This document shows, piece after piece, positions 37,118-50,235 of a stretch of 64,000 nt of DNA. A program made the translations under genes and the position numbers. The notes beneath the pieces are model-generated. The model saw only the letters and a program-made list of their open reading frames with translations, searched no databases and was not told where the DNA came from. Position 1 is the first letter of the stretch. Each line of letters starts with the position of its first letter. The DNA lies in the NCBI GenBank assembly GCA_921293015.1, contig OV121086.1, forward strand, positions 38,067,194 through 38,131,193, read 5' to 3'. Origin of the DNA: Phorcus lineatus (taxonomy: Eukaryota > Mollusca > Gastropoda > Trochida > Trochidae).

Positions 37118-37375
37118 CATTTTGGGCTTCGTGTTTTCGTCATATTCAATGTAGTTTGCTCTGTGACATTAAGCGTGAATTAATAAAGAGCCTACTTGCT
37201 ATCTTGGGCATAGTTTTTTCATCATATTGATTGTAGCTTTCTCCGAACCACTAAATGTGAATTCATAATGAGCATTCTCGTCTGGGCTTTGCGTTTAAGT
37301 CATTTTCAATGTACCTTAAGCTTTCTCTTAACAGTAAGTGTAAATTCAGATAACTCGAAGTACATGTAAAGTTTT
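37118..37375 (+). repeat. Tandem repeat of about 80 bp, three diverged copies
   Basis: Units start at TTGGGCTTCGTGTTTTCGTC (37121), TTGGGCATAGTTTTTTCATC (37204) and CTGGGCTTTGCGTTTAAGTC (37282). Each continues with ATATTCAATGTAG / ATATTGATTGTAG / ATTTTCAATGTAC, GCTTTCTC or equivalent, and AGTGTAAATTCA / AAATGTGAATTCA / AAGCGTGAATTAA. Period 78-83 bp. No open frame spans the units. Confidence 0.85.
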
Positions 37376-39480
37376 AACGAAGGTTTTGAATTTACAGATA
37401 ACCGGTTGACAGTCCTATCTATATAGCCCTTTGAAGAAAGGATAATGAACAATTGAAAACTTTTAAACATCAAAGGTAAGAGCATCGTCAATTTACTTGT
37501 ACTTATTTATTACACTGTGTCCATGTGTAATATGGTACAGAATTTTAATATTTACCCTGTCAAGACTTTTTTTAACACGCAATGTTTATATTTCTTATAT
37601 ATTTTTTATTGTATTTATTCATATTTCCTCCCATGAATTTGTTAAAAACTTGCTTTTTGTCATAAGGTAACAGGGTTCTATTTTGTTAAATGAAACATGG
37701 TTATGTTCAGTCGCCGAAAGGAAGAGCATACATTTTCGACGTCAAGAATACATTTTTTTATCATTACTTCGTTTGTATACGTCAGACAAATGTGTATTTC
37801 CTCGAGGTCTTACATTTGAATTCCGAGTTATGAGAACATGCACAATGTGCAGAAATAGCAGAACTGCTCTTCTAACTGTTAAACACAATAAACATTTATT
37901 TTATTGGTAGGTATCATTCTAAACTTATTGTTATACAAGCTCCTATCTGTACGTCACTCATTTATGCTGGATACCATGTGACTTCGGCTCTTTGGATTTC
38001 TTATCTTTAAAATAGTCTTAAATACGTTACTTGAAATTATTAAGGATATTCTAGCAAATGATAAATATCGTTATCGCGTGTGAATTAGAAATATATTTTT
38101 CTTTTGAAATAAGATGTTATACTTGTTAGGATTTTCAGTTTGATAATATTAAAATAGTTTTGTGAAACTGTTTGATTTCTTATTGTCTTCCATTTTAGAT
38201 GGACGCACTGTTAATCATATTTTATTTGTTTGTTAAAGTTACATGATGTCAACAATTAACGTTTGAATGACTTTTTGATACATATCTAAGGTACGCCAAA
38301 AAATCTGAGTTACCGACGTAACACTATAAAATGGTGTTTTTTTAAAAACCACTTAACATTCAATTCTCCTTTCCCAAAACCTTACCATTTAATGTTTATT
38401 TATCTCATTAGAGCATCTCGTCGTCAGTTGTTTACATTTACTGACTGTTTATTGTTTAGTCTAGGTGTCGGGTTGAAGTACAGTTATACACAGTCTGTAT
38501 CTGTTATACGTTCATAAAATTTGTAAACCTTTGGAAGGGATTGAACACGAATTCCTGTATTCGGAATCAAATAATACTATTTATTTATTAATTATCATTA
38601 TGTTATCTATATTACGAAAGAGAAAGCCATAGTTATTTTGGGGAATATGCAATAAATTGTTGTTTTCGCGGTGTTTTTCACAAAGAGCAATTCGGGCAGA
38701 CTTCGCTGACAAACTGTTCATAACACTGTTACAAAAACATCAACCCCCGAAAACAACTTTGATGCTACTAGGCGCACCAAATCAATTCATCGTATTTATT
38801 CTCATCGAATTTTGGGTGAACCGGGACTTTTATCCCCTGCAGAGGATGTAACTATGTCATTTCGAAAAATACTGTTCTATTATTTTAGAAACATGACAAT
38901 AGAGGACATGAGAACAATAGAGTTATCCTCATTATCATGACCAATACTTATTTCATCATTACCTCGTTGCATAACAGCTGTAAGAAGTTATTCATATCTG
39001 AAATTGCTAACGAAAGAAAGTATATTGAACTAGGTGTACCTAAGAGAAATACGGTGTAAGCCCCGTCATTATGTAGTTCCCAGACAAAATCCGCCGTTCA
39101 AAGCCGCTTTCGCAATTTTTAGGTCTTATCTTCCTGTGCGCCAAGTTTGGACATGCACATGGGTGAATTTCTTCAATCCATCGCGATGATCATGTTTGTG
39201 ATTCTTCGCAATTTCTTTCGTTCATTTAGATATCTGCAACCTCGTTTAAATTCATTCGGTAGATTTAGTTTTATCATTTTATAAAATTAAAGTTATCGTA
39301 TTGTAGATAAAGAATTCTTGGTGTGAAATGTGATCAATGATGATGATATCAAAGTTGAATTGGAAATTAATTCAATTCAAATAATGTTTGTATCATCTAA
39401 AATTGAAATAAGATTTATTGTTCATATGATTTAAAGGTTTTTATCGTAGCTGTAATATTCTATAACGTTCGTTCAATCTC
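37376..39480. other. Unannotated sequence
   Basis: No gene recognised. The GC-richer pocket at 38650-38850 gives protein-like readings on both strands (plus: AIRADFADKLFITLLQKHQP; minus: GIKVPVHPKFDENKYDELIW), which shows how little such readings prove here. Confidence 0.4.
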
Positions 39481-39490
39481 GCTGATCAAT

Positions 39491-39506
39491 AGGGAGTTAC
39501 CTCCCT
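39491..39506. repeat. Short palindrome AGGGAGTTACCTCCCT
   Basis: Six-base arms AGGGAG / CTCCCT around TTAC. A similar word, GGAGCTACCTCTGTTGGGAG, forms the right end of the element at 11237-11681, and AAGGGGATAACTC occurs at 55471. This may be the fused ends of an excised or deleted inverted-repeat element. Confidence 0.4.
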
Positions 39507-40005
39507 TATCTTACAACACCAGGTTTTCTTGTTTCTTGGAGACCGGAGGCCTATACTACTTTTCGCGTAGCTAACAGTGATTATTTGTCATTGATTACTC
39601 ATTTGATCCATATATTTGGAACACCCTGACATCAAAGTCATGTTGTTTTTATAAACTTATGGTTTAAAACATTTAACATCCGAAACCCCCAATCTTTTAT
39701 ATCCATTTCGGAAAATACAAATGCTTTACTTCGTCTATCACTTACTTATACTTGTTTTCAAATGTTTCACATAAGCTGTACCCTTTTTAACAAGACCATA
39801 CACATGTTGAATGTTGGTTGGGATCTGTAAAATAAGCATGCAGAATAATTTCGAACTTCAAAGATTGGCCGACGAAAAAGTTCTTTGGCATCCATATTTT
39901 TTATAACTGGTTCACCGATTTCTGAATGATCTTATGAGATAGTTAGGCAAAATAAAAAGAAAACTTTATTCAACTTTTATTTACACTGATTCACATTCAT
40001 ATCAA

Positions 40006-40296
40006 TAGATTATTTGTTATCATATTTCACATAAAAACAATTTAGCCATTGTGTTGCTTGACGAAGAATCAGATTTCAAAGAAATTTATGAATTACATGT
40101 GAGGCGGTCAAATATGAAACAGAATATTTCAAGAAATCTACTTCAATTCAAAGTATCCAACAACCGTTTTTCAAAGGCTGTGAAAAAGGTTGGAAAAGGG
40201 TTTATAGAAGAAGTATATTATAATGCAAGTGGCTTTTTTGATAGTCAAAATCATTATAAATATATGTTCAAAGACACAGTTGAATTATCAGGATAA
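40006..40296 (+). other. Open frame of 96 codons, no recognised product
   Basis: The frame is open from after a TAG at 40003-40005 to a TAA at 40294-40296, with no ATG near its start. The translation is charged and plausible (LLDEESDFKEIYELHVRRSN, then NRFSKAVKKVGKGFIEEVYY), but no domain is recognised. The length is within chance expectation for the window. It could be an old exon or element fragment. Confidence 0.15.
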
Positions 40297-40979
40297 AATC
40301 TTCCGCAGCGCCTTCCGGGTTGCCTCTCACTTATTCGAGAATAAAATCCACAATATAATCCCCCGCTGTTCTTATGCCATGCTGCCGTATTAGTGACGAG
40401 AGAGAATCTCTATCATAAAAGGTGAAAATCACACAGTAGATTCTGACCGTTTGTTAGCATGCGACAGCTAGTCTCTTTGATCTTGTGTTAATTCTACCTA
40501 CAGAAAGTTGGCCTGTAAGGACAAATCTAAATCAAAGGACAGTTGGATTGGATTGAAAATACTGTAAATCTAAAGATCTGTCAGTAACGTGAATTACTCA
40601 ATTCGTTTGAAAAAAGTACGTCATCCATGTGGCGAAACCAAGACATATAGTTATTTTGTCATGTCGCAATATATGCCAATCAAAACGAGAGGGAAAAAAT
40701 GCCCGACTTTTATGTATAGTATTAATCAAGAAATGATAACTCGAAATTACAGACAATGAAGTCAATTTGATTGCAATTACAAACACCAACAATAAGAAAT
40801 CTTTTAACTGTACTCAAAATTAATACTGCGGAGGCTTAAGTTTGTATAAAGTTGGTTGTTTATTACGTCATAAACTCAAAATAACATGGAATAGCAGTTA
40901 ATATCAAATAATCTTTCAATCATAATTCGTGTCGCGTGCCTGTAATTGTCCAGTCAAAATCAGGTATTCTTGTCAATTT
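40297..40979. other. Unannotated sequence
   Basis: A small GC-richer patch at 40300-40400 (TTCCGCAGCGCCTTCCGGGT) without recognised structure; otherwise AT-rich. Confidence 0.4.
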
Positions 40980-41480
40980 CTATTTTTCATTTCAAAGATG
41001 AAAAGAAGGTGACGTCATTTTCCAGTCGTGATCGTTTCAATGAACCTACTTTAAAATGGACGAGTTTTGAAGAAACAGGAAAAAACAATTCTAAATGTGG
41101 CGAGTAATCAAAGGACAAATCTCACACGTGACCGGTCCGCTGACTCGCATTAGGCAAGATAAGGAAGTCATGTCTTTGTCATGAAGTTCTACGCAAAACT
41201 GCTGGCGAACTATCACGCTCCAGCGATCATTCGGTTAATATGGACTATTCAACGTCATCCGCTGCATATGCATAGGGACATCACCGTCGTGGAGCCTTTG
41301 GTAGCGATCTTTCCGATGATCGTAGTGTGAGTTGACAGCATCAGTCCTGCAATCAATAACATTGACACATCCTTGCTTTAATCTCAGCTTTTGATGCATT
41401 CGTCCTCTCAGTCTGACCACTGAAGCTGGACACAGCCAGATGAGATGGACATCGAGGTCAATAATCCCCATTCAGGCCCT
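40980..41480. other. GC-richer 500-bp block, possible exon or conserved noncoding element
   Basis: The base composition rises clearly over the flanks. It starts with GGTGACGTCATTTTCC (CRE core) and TCACACGTGACCGGTCCGCT (E-box CACGTG). A 49-codon ATG frame lies at 41181-41330 (MKFYAKLLANYHAPAIIRLI...), a good splice-donor word GTGAGT at about 41326, and a 78-codon minus-strand frame at 41235-41471. None has a recognised domain and the frames conflict, so coding status is open. A conserved regulatory element is equally possible. Confidence 0.3.
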
Positions 41481-44182
41481 CAGATAAATAAACACGTTAT
41501 CATTTAATTATGCCAAGCTTTGAAAGTTTGTTAACTCAGGTGTTTAGGAGGTTCCAATGGCGTCTAAGAGTCTGATAAGAAGTTGGCGTTCTGTTCTTCT
41601 GAGCAAACAGCTGCAGATGACTTCTCGTCAACCTTGGACTTGAGACATTGGATATGGTAATACAGTTCACGGGCTTGGGACTCTCTAATTTACTTTTGAT
41701 TAACTGTTAGTATGAATAGTCTTGATACACAGGAATCAATTGTCTGTCATTAATTACCAGGAATTGAATATTCATGCATTCACAGGTTCATGATACGTAA
41801 AACTTTAATAACTGCTCTTAAACCAAAATTGTTTGTTGATTGTATTTTTGCAATGTTGCAGTTTATAATGAACAAGAGCTATATCTGAATGCATGAGTTA
41901 TCAAGTCTTTGTTTCGAAGTGGGTAGAGACACCAGTCCCATAAAACTTATTTTATTCCTCAGATTCATTTTCCATTCCGAACAAATTAGATATTCCAATT
42001 TCGTGTTTCTTCAGGCATTAATTTTAGATTACAATTCTATTCGCACATTATCCCTGAAGCGTGCAAAAGAGAAAAGCATTTCTCTTGTAGCATGCAAATA
42101 CGATAGTGTTTAAAACGCACATTGTAATAGAAAGAAATTGAATTTGTTGGGTTTTTTTTTCAATAACTCTCGGTATGTTTTACAATTATGCAACTTCAAA
42201 TGTGATTGATACATGTATGTTGCCTTTTGATGACAATATGATACTTTTCTGCTGGAGACAAACACTTTGAAACTTTCTCATAACATCCTGATCTAATGGA
42301 GTGATATGCCTTTAATGTTGAGAGCTTGGTGGTGCTTATTTCATATTGATCCTGTGTTGTCCCGTTTCTCCCCGTGCCACATTCCCCATTTTATGAATAT
42401 TTAAAGATGCTTTGCAAGCAAAGTCCTTCTCTTAATATTTAGCACCTTCTGATTGATGAACGTCATATTTATTCCAAAGAAATCTCTGTTTCTTTTTGGC
42501 CGTTTCTTGCAGGCATGTAAAGAATGACATATTATGTTACACTTTGCAAGACTTTGGTAAAATTGACAATTCCATCAGTAGAATTAACAACATTCCCACT
42601 CAAAGACATCGAAAGAGATTCCTAATCAAGAAATAGGAATCCTCTTAAATCCGCATGAAATAAGATTAGTGTCTCCTGTCTCGGGATCTTGGATACTCTT
42701 GTCCATTGCCATGATTAATGACGGCGATTTATGGTCTGAGTTAAAAACTCATTAGAAGACATTTTAAAATCTCGCCTTGCACGAGATCTTCATATCGTTT
42801 AGCGAACTACTCCAGGTGTTTCAGACACATCTGACACGGTGATGATCTGATTTAGACCCCTAAGAATACGTAAGAAGGATTACCGGTCAAAGGAGATCGC
42901 TGATAGCTGAAATACTAAGTAAATGGTACTACATGTACATTTAGAAAATTCTATCGATTGTTCTGGTTTGAACAAAATCAATAACGAACTACTTTGTTGA
43001 GCTATTTTTCATGTACGTTTGTTTCCAAAAGAAACTTTAAAATCTTATTATATCCCTTTTTTATGAAAATATAATCATAATCATTGAACAAGGTAACGGC
43101 ATTAATATTAATCTTTTTTGAAAATGAATTATTAACATATTATAATAATTATATAGATTCACACATAATGATGAAAGTAAAATAAAGGGTACATTTTGAG
43201 TGAAATAAAAGCAATGTACATATATTCTACTTCTTCGCATTTATTGAGCTCCTTAATGCCATTCAAAGACTTGTTCATGTTTGAACCAGTCCTTATAAAA
43301 ACAAAATTAGATGTGAAATATAACAGTCTATAGCTAGCTGAACTAGCTGAAACAACAGGACTAAGGGCTGGTATTGCAAACAGGCGATCGATTCCGTGCA
43401 AGAAACAATGATAAAGAATGATAAGTACGAGCAAGTATTGACAAGAGATAGATGGGTTGAGAACTGAACAGATTCTTGAAATCAGTTTTTGCTATCAAGA
43501 AGGATCGCACCATGGTTTCTTCACAGCACTATTGAATTTCTAAGATTCCCTGCTCGATTTGCAATCAGGCGTCTCCTATATCTTGCACTTCCCTGTTTCC
43601 AGCTCATGATCTATTGACGTAATCGATAATCGATTTCTTTATTGTCAGAAACAGACTATCAAGGACGACTAGACAGACCACCGTCTTCTATTTTATAGTT
43701 ATAACTTTTCACTTCGTGCTCCAGACGCTCTTAGAAATGCCGATGATGTCCCTTCGTGATTTTGGTGATATTTCGAGATATTGGGAAAACATGGTATATG
43801 TTTTGTCCTTAATTCTTTACAATATTTTGGTCTACCAAATTCATTTTGATACTAGATTTTATATTGTACATACATCACTCGTATGATTAATGCAAGGATG
43901 TTAGATTAGTTTTGGTTTTAGAGAATGAAATTGTCAAAATTGATATGTTCATCAAATGTTCATCAACCATTTCCATTTCTATTTCCCAAGATATATCTTT
44001 ATAAAGTTGTTTTACTGTCATTAAAACATATATGTATATTATTTTCAATTGTTTTCTAATATGCAAAACGCGTTATTTAATCAAAATTCCTAACAGCTAA
44101 TGAAAAAATACGCAACGTACAAACCTTAGCTTCACAGCACCTTTGAATCGGTGCTTCTTATAAATAGAACGTAATATGTAAT
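41481..44182. other. Unannotated sequence with regulatory-looking pockets
   Basis: No gene supported. Mixed-composition pockets at 42300-42900 and 43450-43760 contain dense factor-like words: CTTTGCAAGCAAAG palindrome (42411), CATGATTAATGAC, TTTATGG, CAGGTG (about 42815), and AATCGATAATCGATT (43621-43635, two overlapping ATCGAT cores). They resemble distal enhancer text but conservation cannot be judged from one sequence. Confidence 0.3.
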
Positions 44183-44203
44183 TAATGCATTATTAATGCA
44201 TTA
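44183..44203. promoter_or_regulatory. Two TAATGCATTA palindromes one helical turn apart
   Basis: TAATGCATTA occurs at 44183-44192 and exactly again at 44194-44203, 11 bp start to start. TTTTGCAT and GGTTAATTACGCATG follow within 50 bp. Each palindrome combines the homeodomain core TAAT with the POU-type core ATGCAT, so paired homeodomain/POU binding is a reasonable guess. Confidence 0.35.
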
Positions 44204-47200
44204 TTTTGCATCAGCTTGGTGGTTAATTACGCATGTTCATATATATTACAAAGGCAAAATCAATAAGATTTGCCCTAAGGATGACATAGTCTATTTCGCA
44301 AGCTTGTTTGATATGCAAAAAAGAGGCAAAAGATCTATTTGCGTTCTTGTAACTTCAGAACATTATTAAAGATGCATTTGTCCCCTTTGATCATGCGCGT
44401 TTTGATATGAGGACGTTTTCTTTTATAATAAAAAGAACAAATCAGACAGAAATAATTGAGGTTAGCATGTCTTCATTATAAGTTAGAGAATATCGTTAAG
44501 GTTAACCGTCATGTCGTACATGTCATGCAAAATTCGTTTCAAAGTTAAATTTTCTAAGTTATTAAAAGTTTCGAAAAGTAAAACCCAATTCTTGTCAATT
44601 TGTTGTTAAATTGATGTTTGAAAAAAAATATGATAATGAGAAAGTGTCCAATATATAGATTACAAATTCCTATCACAAAGGTAATAAAAGCAATCACATA
44701 TATGGCTTAAGCGGCAGTGTAAAAACAAATACAGGACCTCATTTAATGGCTGACAATACCACTGCGTTCAGACTGTGACTTTAAATAACGGAGCACTGGT
44801 CAATTGTGTATGCATGCGTGGTCTCTTCTTTCGCCTGACTGAGTTCATGTATAGCCGAGGCGAATGACCAAATGGAATAAGACAACCCCCATCTACATCA
44901 TAATTACCTATAAAGTCTTATCGGTGTCAGGAGCGAATAAAAGCATTCTCTACAAATGGATATTAGCATCTGGAAGATTATATTACCTTCTATCGATTAG
45001 TACCGGAATTGTTTTCCTTTGAAGAGCAAATGAGTAAACCAGAGCGCAATTAATTAATAAAGCTCCTTCTTATACGATTTTGATGTTATTGCATTATGAG
45101 GTTACCGTTTTTCTTCGAACAGACGCCCTTGGTGTCTATTTGGCACAGACCTTTCAGCTTCGGCATCATTAATATAAAAGATGTATGGTCATATCGAGGA
45201 CATTTCCTTCACTGTTAGTAAGATAAAGCAGTTTTCTGTCTAATTACACAGAGTGATGACACGCTCTCTTATATATGGATTGCTTAAGTTGAATATTCGA
45301 CAATATATAAATATTTATATAATATATTTCAATTTGATGTAAATACATAAAGTAAACATCAATGCATCTTAACATACAGAATCTGCTCATAGGTATAGGT
45401 TATATTTCAATGGATCAGGCACGAATGGCAAACAATTTAAAAAGAAAGAGAAACCTGAAGGAGTCATCGATATTCTTTGGAATAGTCGAGTTTTTAATTC
45501 CCCAAATTTAAGAAAACTATCTTTTTCCAGTGTGTTATTTTATATTTGTCTGGCCAGGAATAATACCCGATTCCTTTTTTGTTGATGTCCAGCTTGTTTT
45601 CGAAATGAAACAAATATAACTTCATCAAGTCATACTTGTTTAATACAAATATCAACTCCCACAATATATTTGTAAATACATTGCACATGTAATTCGCCGT
45701 AATCATGTACACATCTGTCGATTAATCAATATTTGAATGTTGAAAATTAAAATGCTTTTCGAATGATTTCTACAATTAACAAATTATCCCTTCATCATTA
45801 CAATTCCTTACAATGTATCTTTTTAAAAAATTATATTAGGAAACTGACGCTTAAATAATAAGTTACTCTTTACCAATAAGCGGGACTATCATAACATTAT
45901 GAAGATTTTTTTTAGATCGAGATGGAAGTAATAGCGACTTCAAAAATTGTCGGAGAAGTATGCATCAGGGATTTATATGAAACCAGATTTATATGGTAAA
46001 CATTTTAAATCAGTTTTACAGAGCCTACAATCCTTGTTATAATTTGGCATTGAGTTGTCAAATTCACATGGTCCGATACAGAACAGCCGTATTCAGGCCT
46101 ATATACAAGTCAGCGCTGTGAAAGGGGCTTATTTACTTCATGAAATATAAGGAGAGAAATTAAAATTCAAGTGATTAATCAAGAATAGTCATAGTTTATA
46201 ATCTTTTGAAAATCAATCTCTCCTATGTTATGAACAACACCCGAACGCAAGTTACTGCCCTCGTTCTTACTAACGCCAAGCGCAACGTAGCATGAGGTCA
46301 AGGGCATATAACTCTAAATGTCAAAACTGGAAAATGGTGATTTCGAGATCCGGCGTCTATTTTTTAAAAACATTCGAAGGACCTACACCCAAGCATATGC
46401 TTAACGATATATATGATAATGCGTATGAATTATCACGGAAAAAGCTGTCAATCATGATTTTTTTACTGGATTAAATTTACAAAATGTCATAATAAACTGA
46501 CAATGAAAAAGTGACACTCTTTAAACTGAAATTCTGAAAAACCAGCAACACGGATGACTCCAAAAAGCAGGATTAAACTTTTCGTTTTAATATTCTGCGC
46601 GTAAGATGTACTAACTGTAAAACATTTGAAGAACATTTGAAAAGTGATTATCACGTTACTTTACTTTATACAGAGACAGGGTAACTGATTTTAATCGGTG
46701 AAAGTCATGACCCCTACAAGAAAAAACCTAAACACTACTAAAACTTCAATTATAAATCACGTGCAATTTCTGAAAGTGGACACAAACTCGGCAGAAAAAC
46801 ATCGTTAGAAAAATTAGCATTCGGCATTTACTTTTGGACGGTGTTGTCATAATATATTGAGATTGTATAATATATACAATCCCTGAATAAGATAGTTGTT
46901 CCTCGCCGCATAACGGTTTTAATTTGATTGTTGAAACTAAACGTTAATACTTTCTAATGTTTTGTATAAACGTCGACTTGACCTAATCAATTTGTCGGCA
47001 ATATCGGCATACACTTACGTCCAAGGAGACCATGTACAGGTAAAATCAGAGCTATTCAACCATTCACTTGATATAAACTAAAAACTAAATTCTCATATAA
47101 TTCATATAACACATGAAGGTGACAACGTTGAATGGTTATCCAATTTTAAAGCTTTAAAGTGATTGTTAACACCCCTTGCTTTTTACCGATGGAACAACTT

Positions 47201-50040
47201 CATAAATCTTTTTCATTTTCCATTTTCATTCGCATGTGAATATGCGTATAACATTGGGACTGAAGAACCTGCCAGTTAACGCCATCAAAAGTTTATGATT
47301 TACGATTAGACAAGGAGGTTTGGGATGTGTTAAACCATAGGATTGGTATTTTTGTAGAACTGAATTCTTACATTTCATACGCTGAAAGAACATTTCAAAT
47401 TGAAACTTCTGACTCCTGCTGACTTTGGACTTTTATAAATGCCAACAATGTCAAAATGTTAATGCGGTGTATACTGGCAAAATATATTTATGAAAGGTAT
47501 TTTATCTTGAGGTATATCCATTTTATTGTATTCAGTGTAGAGTCCTTAAATGACGATAGTTTGAATAAAAAGTGTCCGAGTCTCTCACTTTTGATCAAGA
47601 TCGTGCTCGTTCATAAAACACCAGTTTTCATACTCAAAATAAACCATGAAACGAGGAGTTTTAGAGTGGGTTTTGTACAATTTCAAACACAAAACGAATC
47701 TACATACAACACATTATAACACAAGGAAATCATAAACTTTTGCAGAATAAAACACATGTAAGGATTGAAAAAAAGTTTCTTATATCTATTTTCTTAACTA
47801 TACTAGAAAATGGAATTGGGTGACTGTCTCGTAAACAATTATCGATCTTTCTCATGTCAAAGGTATACTCTTTCACAATTCATTCGTCTTTCCTGTTTCG
47901 TAGTTGAGGTTGGGTTTGCTTATATTGAATTAAATCATTGAGAATCTTTATCACACGAAAACATAATACGTTGCTTCAAGGAGTAACCAAATGATCATTT
48001 CGTGTTTTGTTATGTATTTTCTGACTGATGGGTAAATATATTATAATCTCAAAGATCTTATGAAAAGGTAATGCAGTAGCTAGTCCGCCATACATATAGA
48101 TTTATAACAGTAAATTTTTAAACCAGCATTCCCACAATGAGTCATTTCAAAACTCTATGTAATTTCTGTTTGACATGCAGCTTCTTTGATAAATGTTTCG
48201 AACTCAACGTAGGTTTCACGCCGTTGGAAATGTAATTTAGAAATGTCTAAGTTACCTTTCTTGATAGTCAACCCGTCCTTTGTTGTATGAATATTCTGAC
48301 GCATGCTTTTTAATAGATTTATTGTTACACTTCAACATGTGGCACTTTATTTAACCATATGGTTTTTCTTATCATCTTTTTATCATCCAAGGACCAATGG
48401 CGCATAATATCGAAGACGTTATAAAAAAATAGTATATGAATCATATACTCAATAAAACACGTTAATGACATGCTAAATATAAAATATTTAGATATCAAAT
48501 CGTTGATAAAATGATTCATGTGATGATTGAATATTTGACCGTAAGGTGTTCTGTAAACATTTCTCGGATGAGTATTTTTACAAAATGAAATCACTGATAT
48601 AAGGACGTCTTACCCTCACAGAGCTGATGTACGCTATTTCCAATAATACATATCATCCCTAAAGTTTATTTGGAAAGTGGAACAAGATCGTTTACAAACT
48701 GTAAACAATTGCAATTTTAAGACTCTATATTCTATAATGAAAAACAGTGTTTCACTAAAAATGGGTTTCAATCAAATGATTATGTGTGTCATTTTAATTA
48801 GTTTAATAAACGAGCCATTCTCACATGAATAAATCTTTGGATTACCTTAGTAGGAAAGTTACAAAATGATAACTTGGCAATATCAATGACCAGGCCTAGG
48901 GGCGACGAGTTTACTTATCAGAAAATTTAACACTTGGTAACGTGTGACGCTACCTCTTTCGCTAACCCGAAATTTCTACAGTATTTGGTAACATTTGCAA
49001 CAACTAATTGTTCTATGCATCGACGATAGTTTTTGACAATTCTAGCATTACACTACAAGATAATTTTTATCGTTATATTTTATATACAAGAACCTTATCC
49101 TCGCCATGAGTGTTCTTCTTCGAATTCTCTGCGTGAAAAGCAGGAACCAAGATCCAGTAACTAAATACGTGTTGCAAAAATAGTCGAATGTTGCGCCCAA
49201 GAAAAACGTGCACGACGGAGTTGGGGGTCCTAAATGGTACCATTATGTATGGCAGCCCTTCTAGGCACACATCCATGTTGGAGTAATTGCAAAATATTTA
49301 TATGCAGTCTTCCTAGAAATTGGTATGTTAATAACAGCCACCTCCATATTTCCCTTAGAGTAATGGTGGATGAACGTAGATGGCGTCTTTGTGAAAAGAG
49401 ACGGTCTAAATGACATGTAACTTTACGAGATCGACCTAATAACTTCCTTGCTAATTGTTGTGTTGAACTTTTAACAAGGTCTTAATTATTTGCACAGTGC
49501 TTACTCTAATATGATTTTAAACATTGTTTGGCGATTGTTTGACCATGTGCTAGTTATGCCGATGATTTGGTTACGTATTGAATTTGGCATCGTCATGATT
49601 AAAAGACAATGAATGAGCTTCTGACATCAGATCGGAAAGGCAATATAGAATCAAGAAGGTATGTCATGATCAGGACGAAGTGTATGTGAAATAGTGAGAA
49701 ATGTGAACGATTTGTTTGACCATTAGATTTGTTTAAAGAACACCTTCTATTTTGCCAAGTGAATAACGAAACTTATGAAATATTATTTGCAATTTTGTGA
49801 TTTTAGATTTTACGTATAATTTATATATATGTGAATATTTGATAATGACATTTACAATAAATTTTTTTAATCGTATCACAAGGTGACTGAAGGTTGACCT
49901 TCATTGTTAAGTTACTCCTTGGCGAAGTCAGCATGTTCATATTATGGTTAGAGACCACTCTCTGGCTTCTTCATTCATATGTCTTGGTCTCCGTCGATAT
50001 TTCATTTCCGTATGTTTCACAGTACTTAATATTCCCCCTT
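44204..50040. other. Long unannotated stretch
   Basis: No gene supported. Mixed-composition pockets occur at 44860-45240 (CTTATCGGTGTCAG GATA-type word; AATTAATTAATAAAG). A minus frame at 49073-49276 (GLPYIMVPFRTPNSVVHVFL...) has a protein-like translation but no recognised domain. All other open frames are of chance length. No tandem repeat of note was seen. Confidence 0.4.
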
Positions 50041-50235
50041 CTTCTCAGGTTTAGTTCTCATTTGCTGCTTTCAAGTGCGCATGCGTGCGCGACAGGAAGC
50101 TGTCCATACAAAGGCGCTGTCATCAATCTTAATAACGGGACTACGGGGATTCTCACGTTGCTTGTAAACTCTCACGAGATGAAATCTTTCAATTCGTCAA
50201 CATCTAATTCGCTTCTTTTTCCAGCCAAGCGCTAA
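50041..50235. promoter_or_regulatory. NRF-1/ETS-like motif pocket
   Basis: GTGCGCATGCGTGCGC (50075-50090) is close to the NRF-1 consensus TGCGCATGCGCA and is followed within 10 bp by CAGGAAGC, an ETS-like core. Such pairs are typical of housekeeping promoters in animals. It lies inside the longest open frame of the window (49894-50235 plus, 113 codons, TTG start), which has no recognised domain. There is no CpG island. Confidence 0.25.

Noticed and set aside
44138..44157. AGCACC / GGTGCT stem-loop
   Set aside because: Six pairs and an 8-base loop; does not match the histone 3' stem-loop or another known element.
49894..50235. Longest open frame, 113 codons
   Set aside because: Starts with TTG, no recognised domain. 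A few frames of this length are expected by chance at this base composition.
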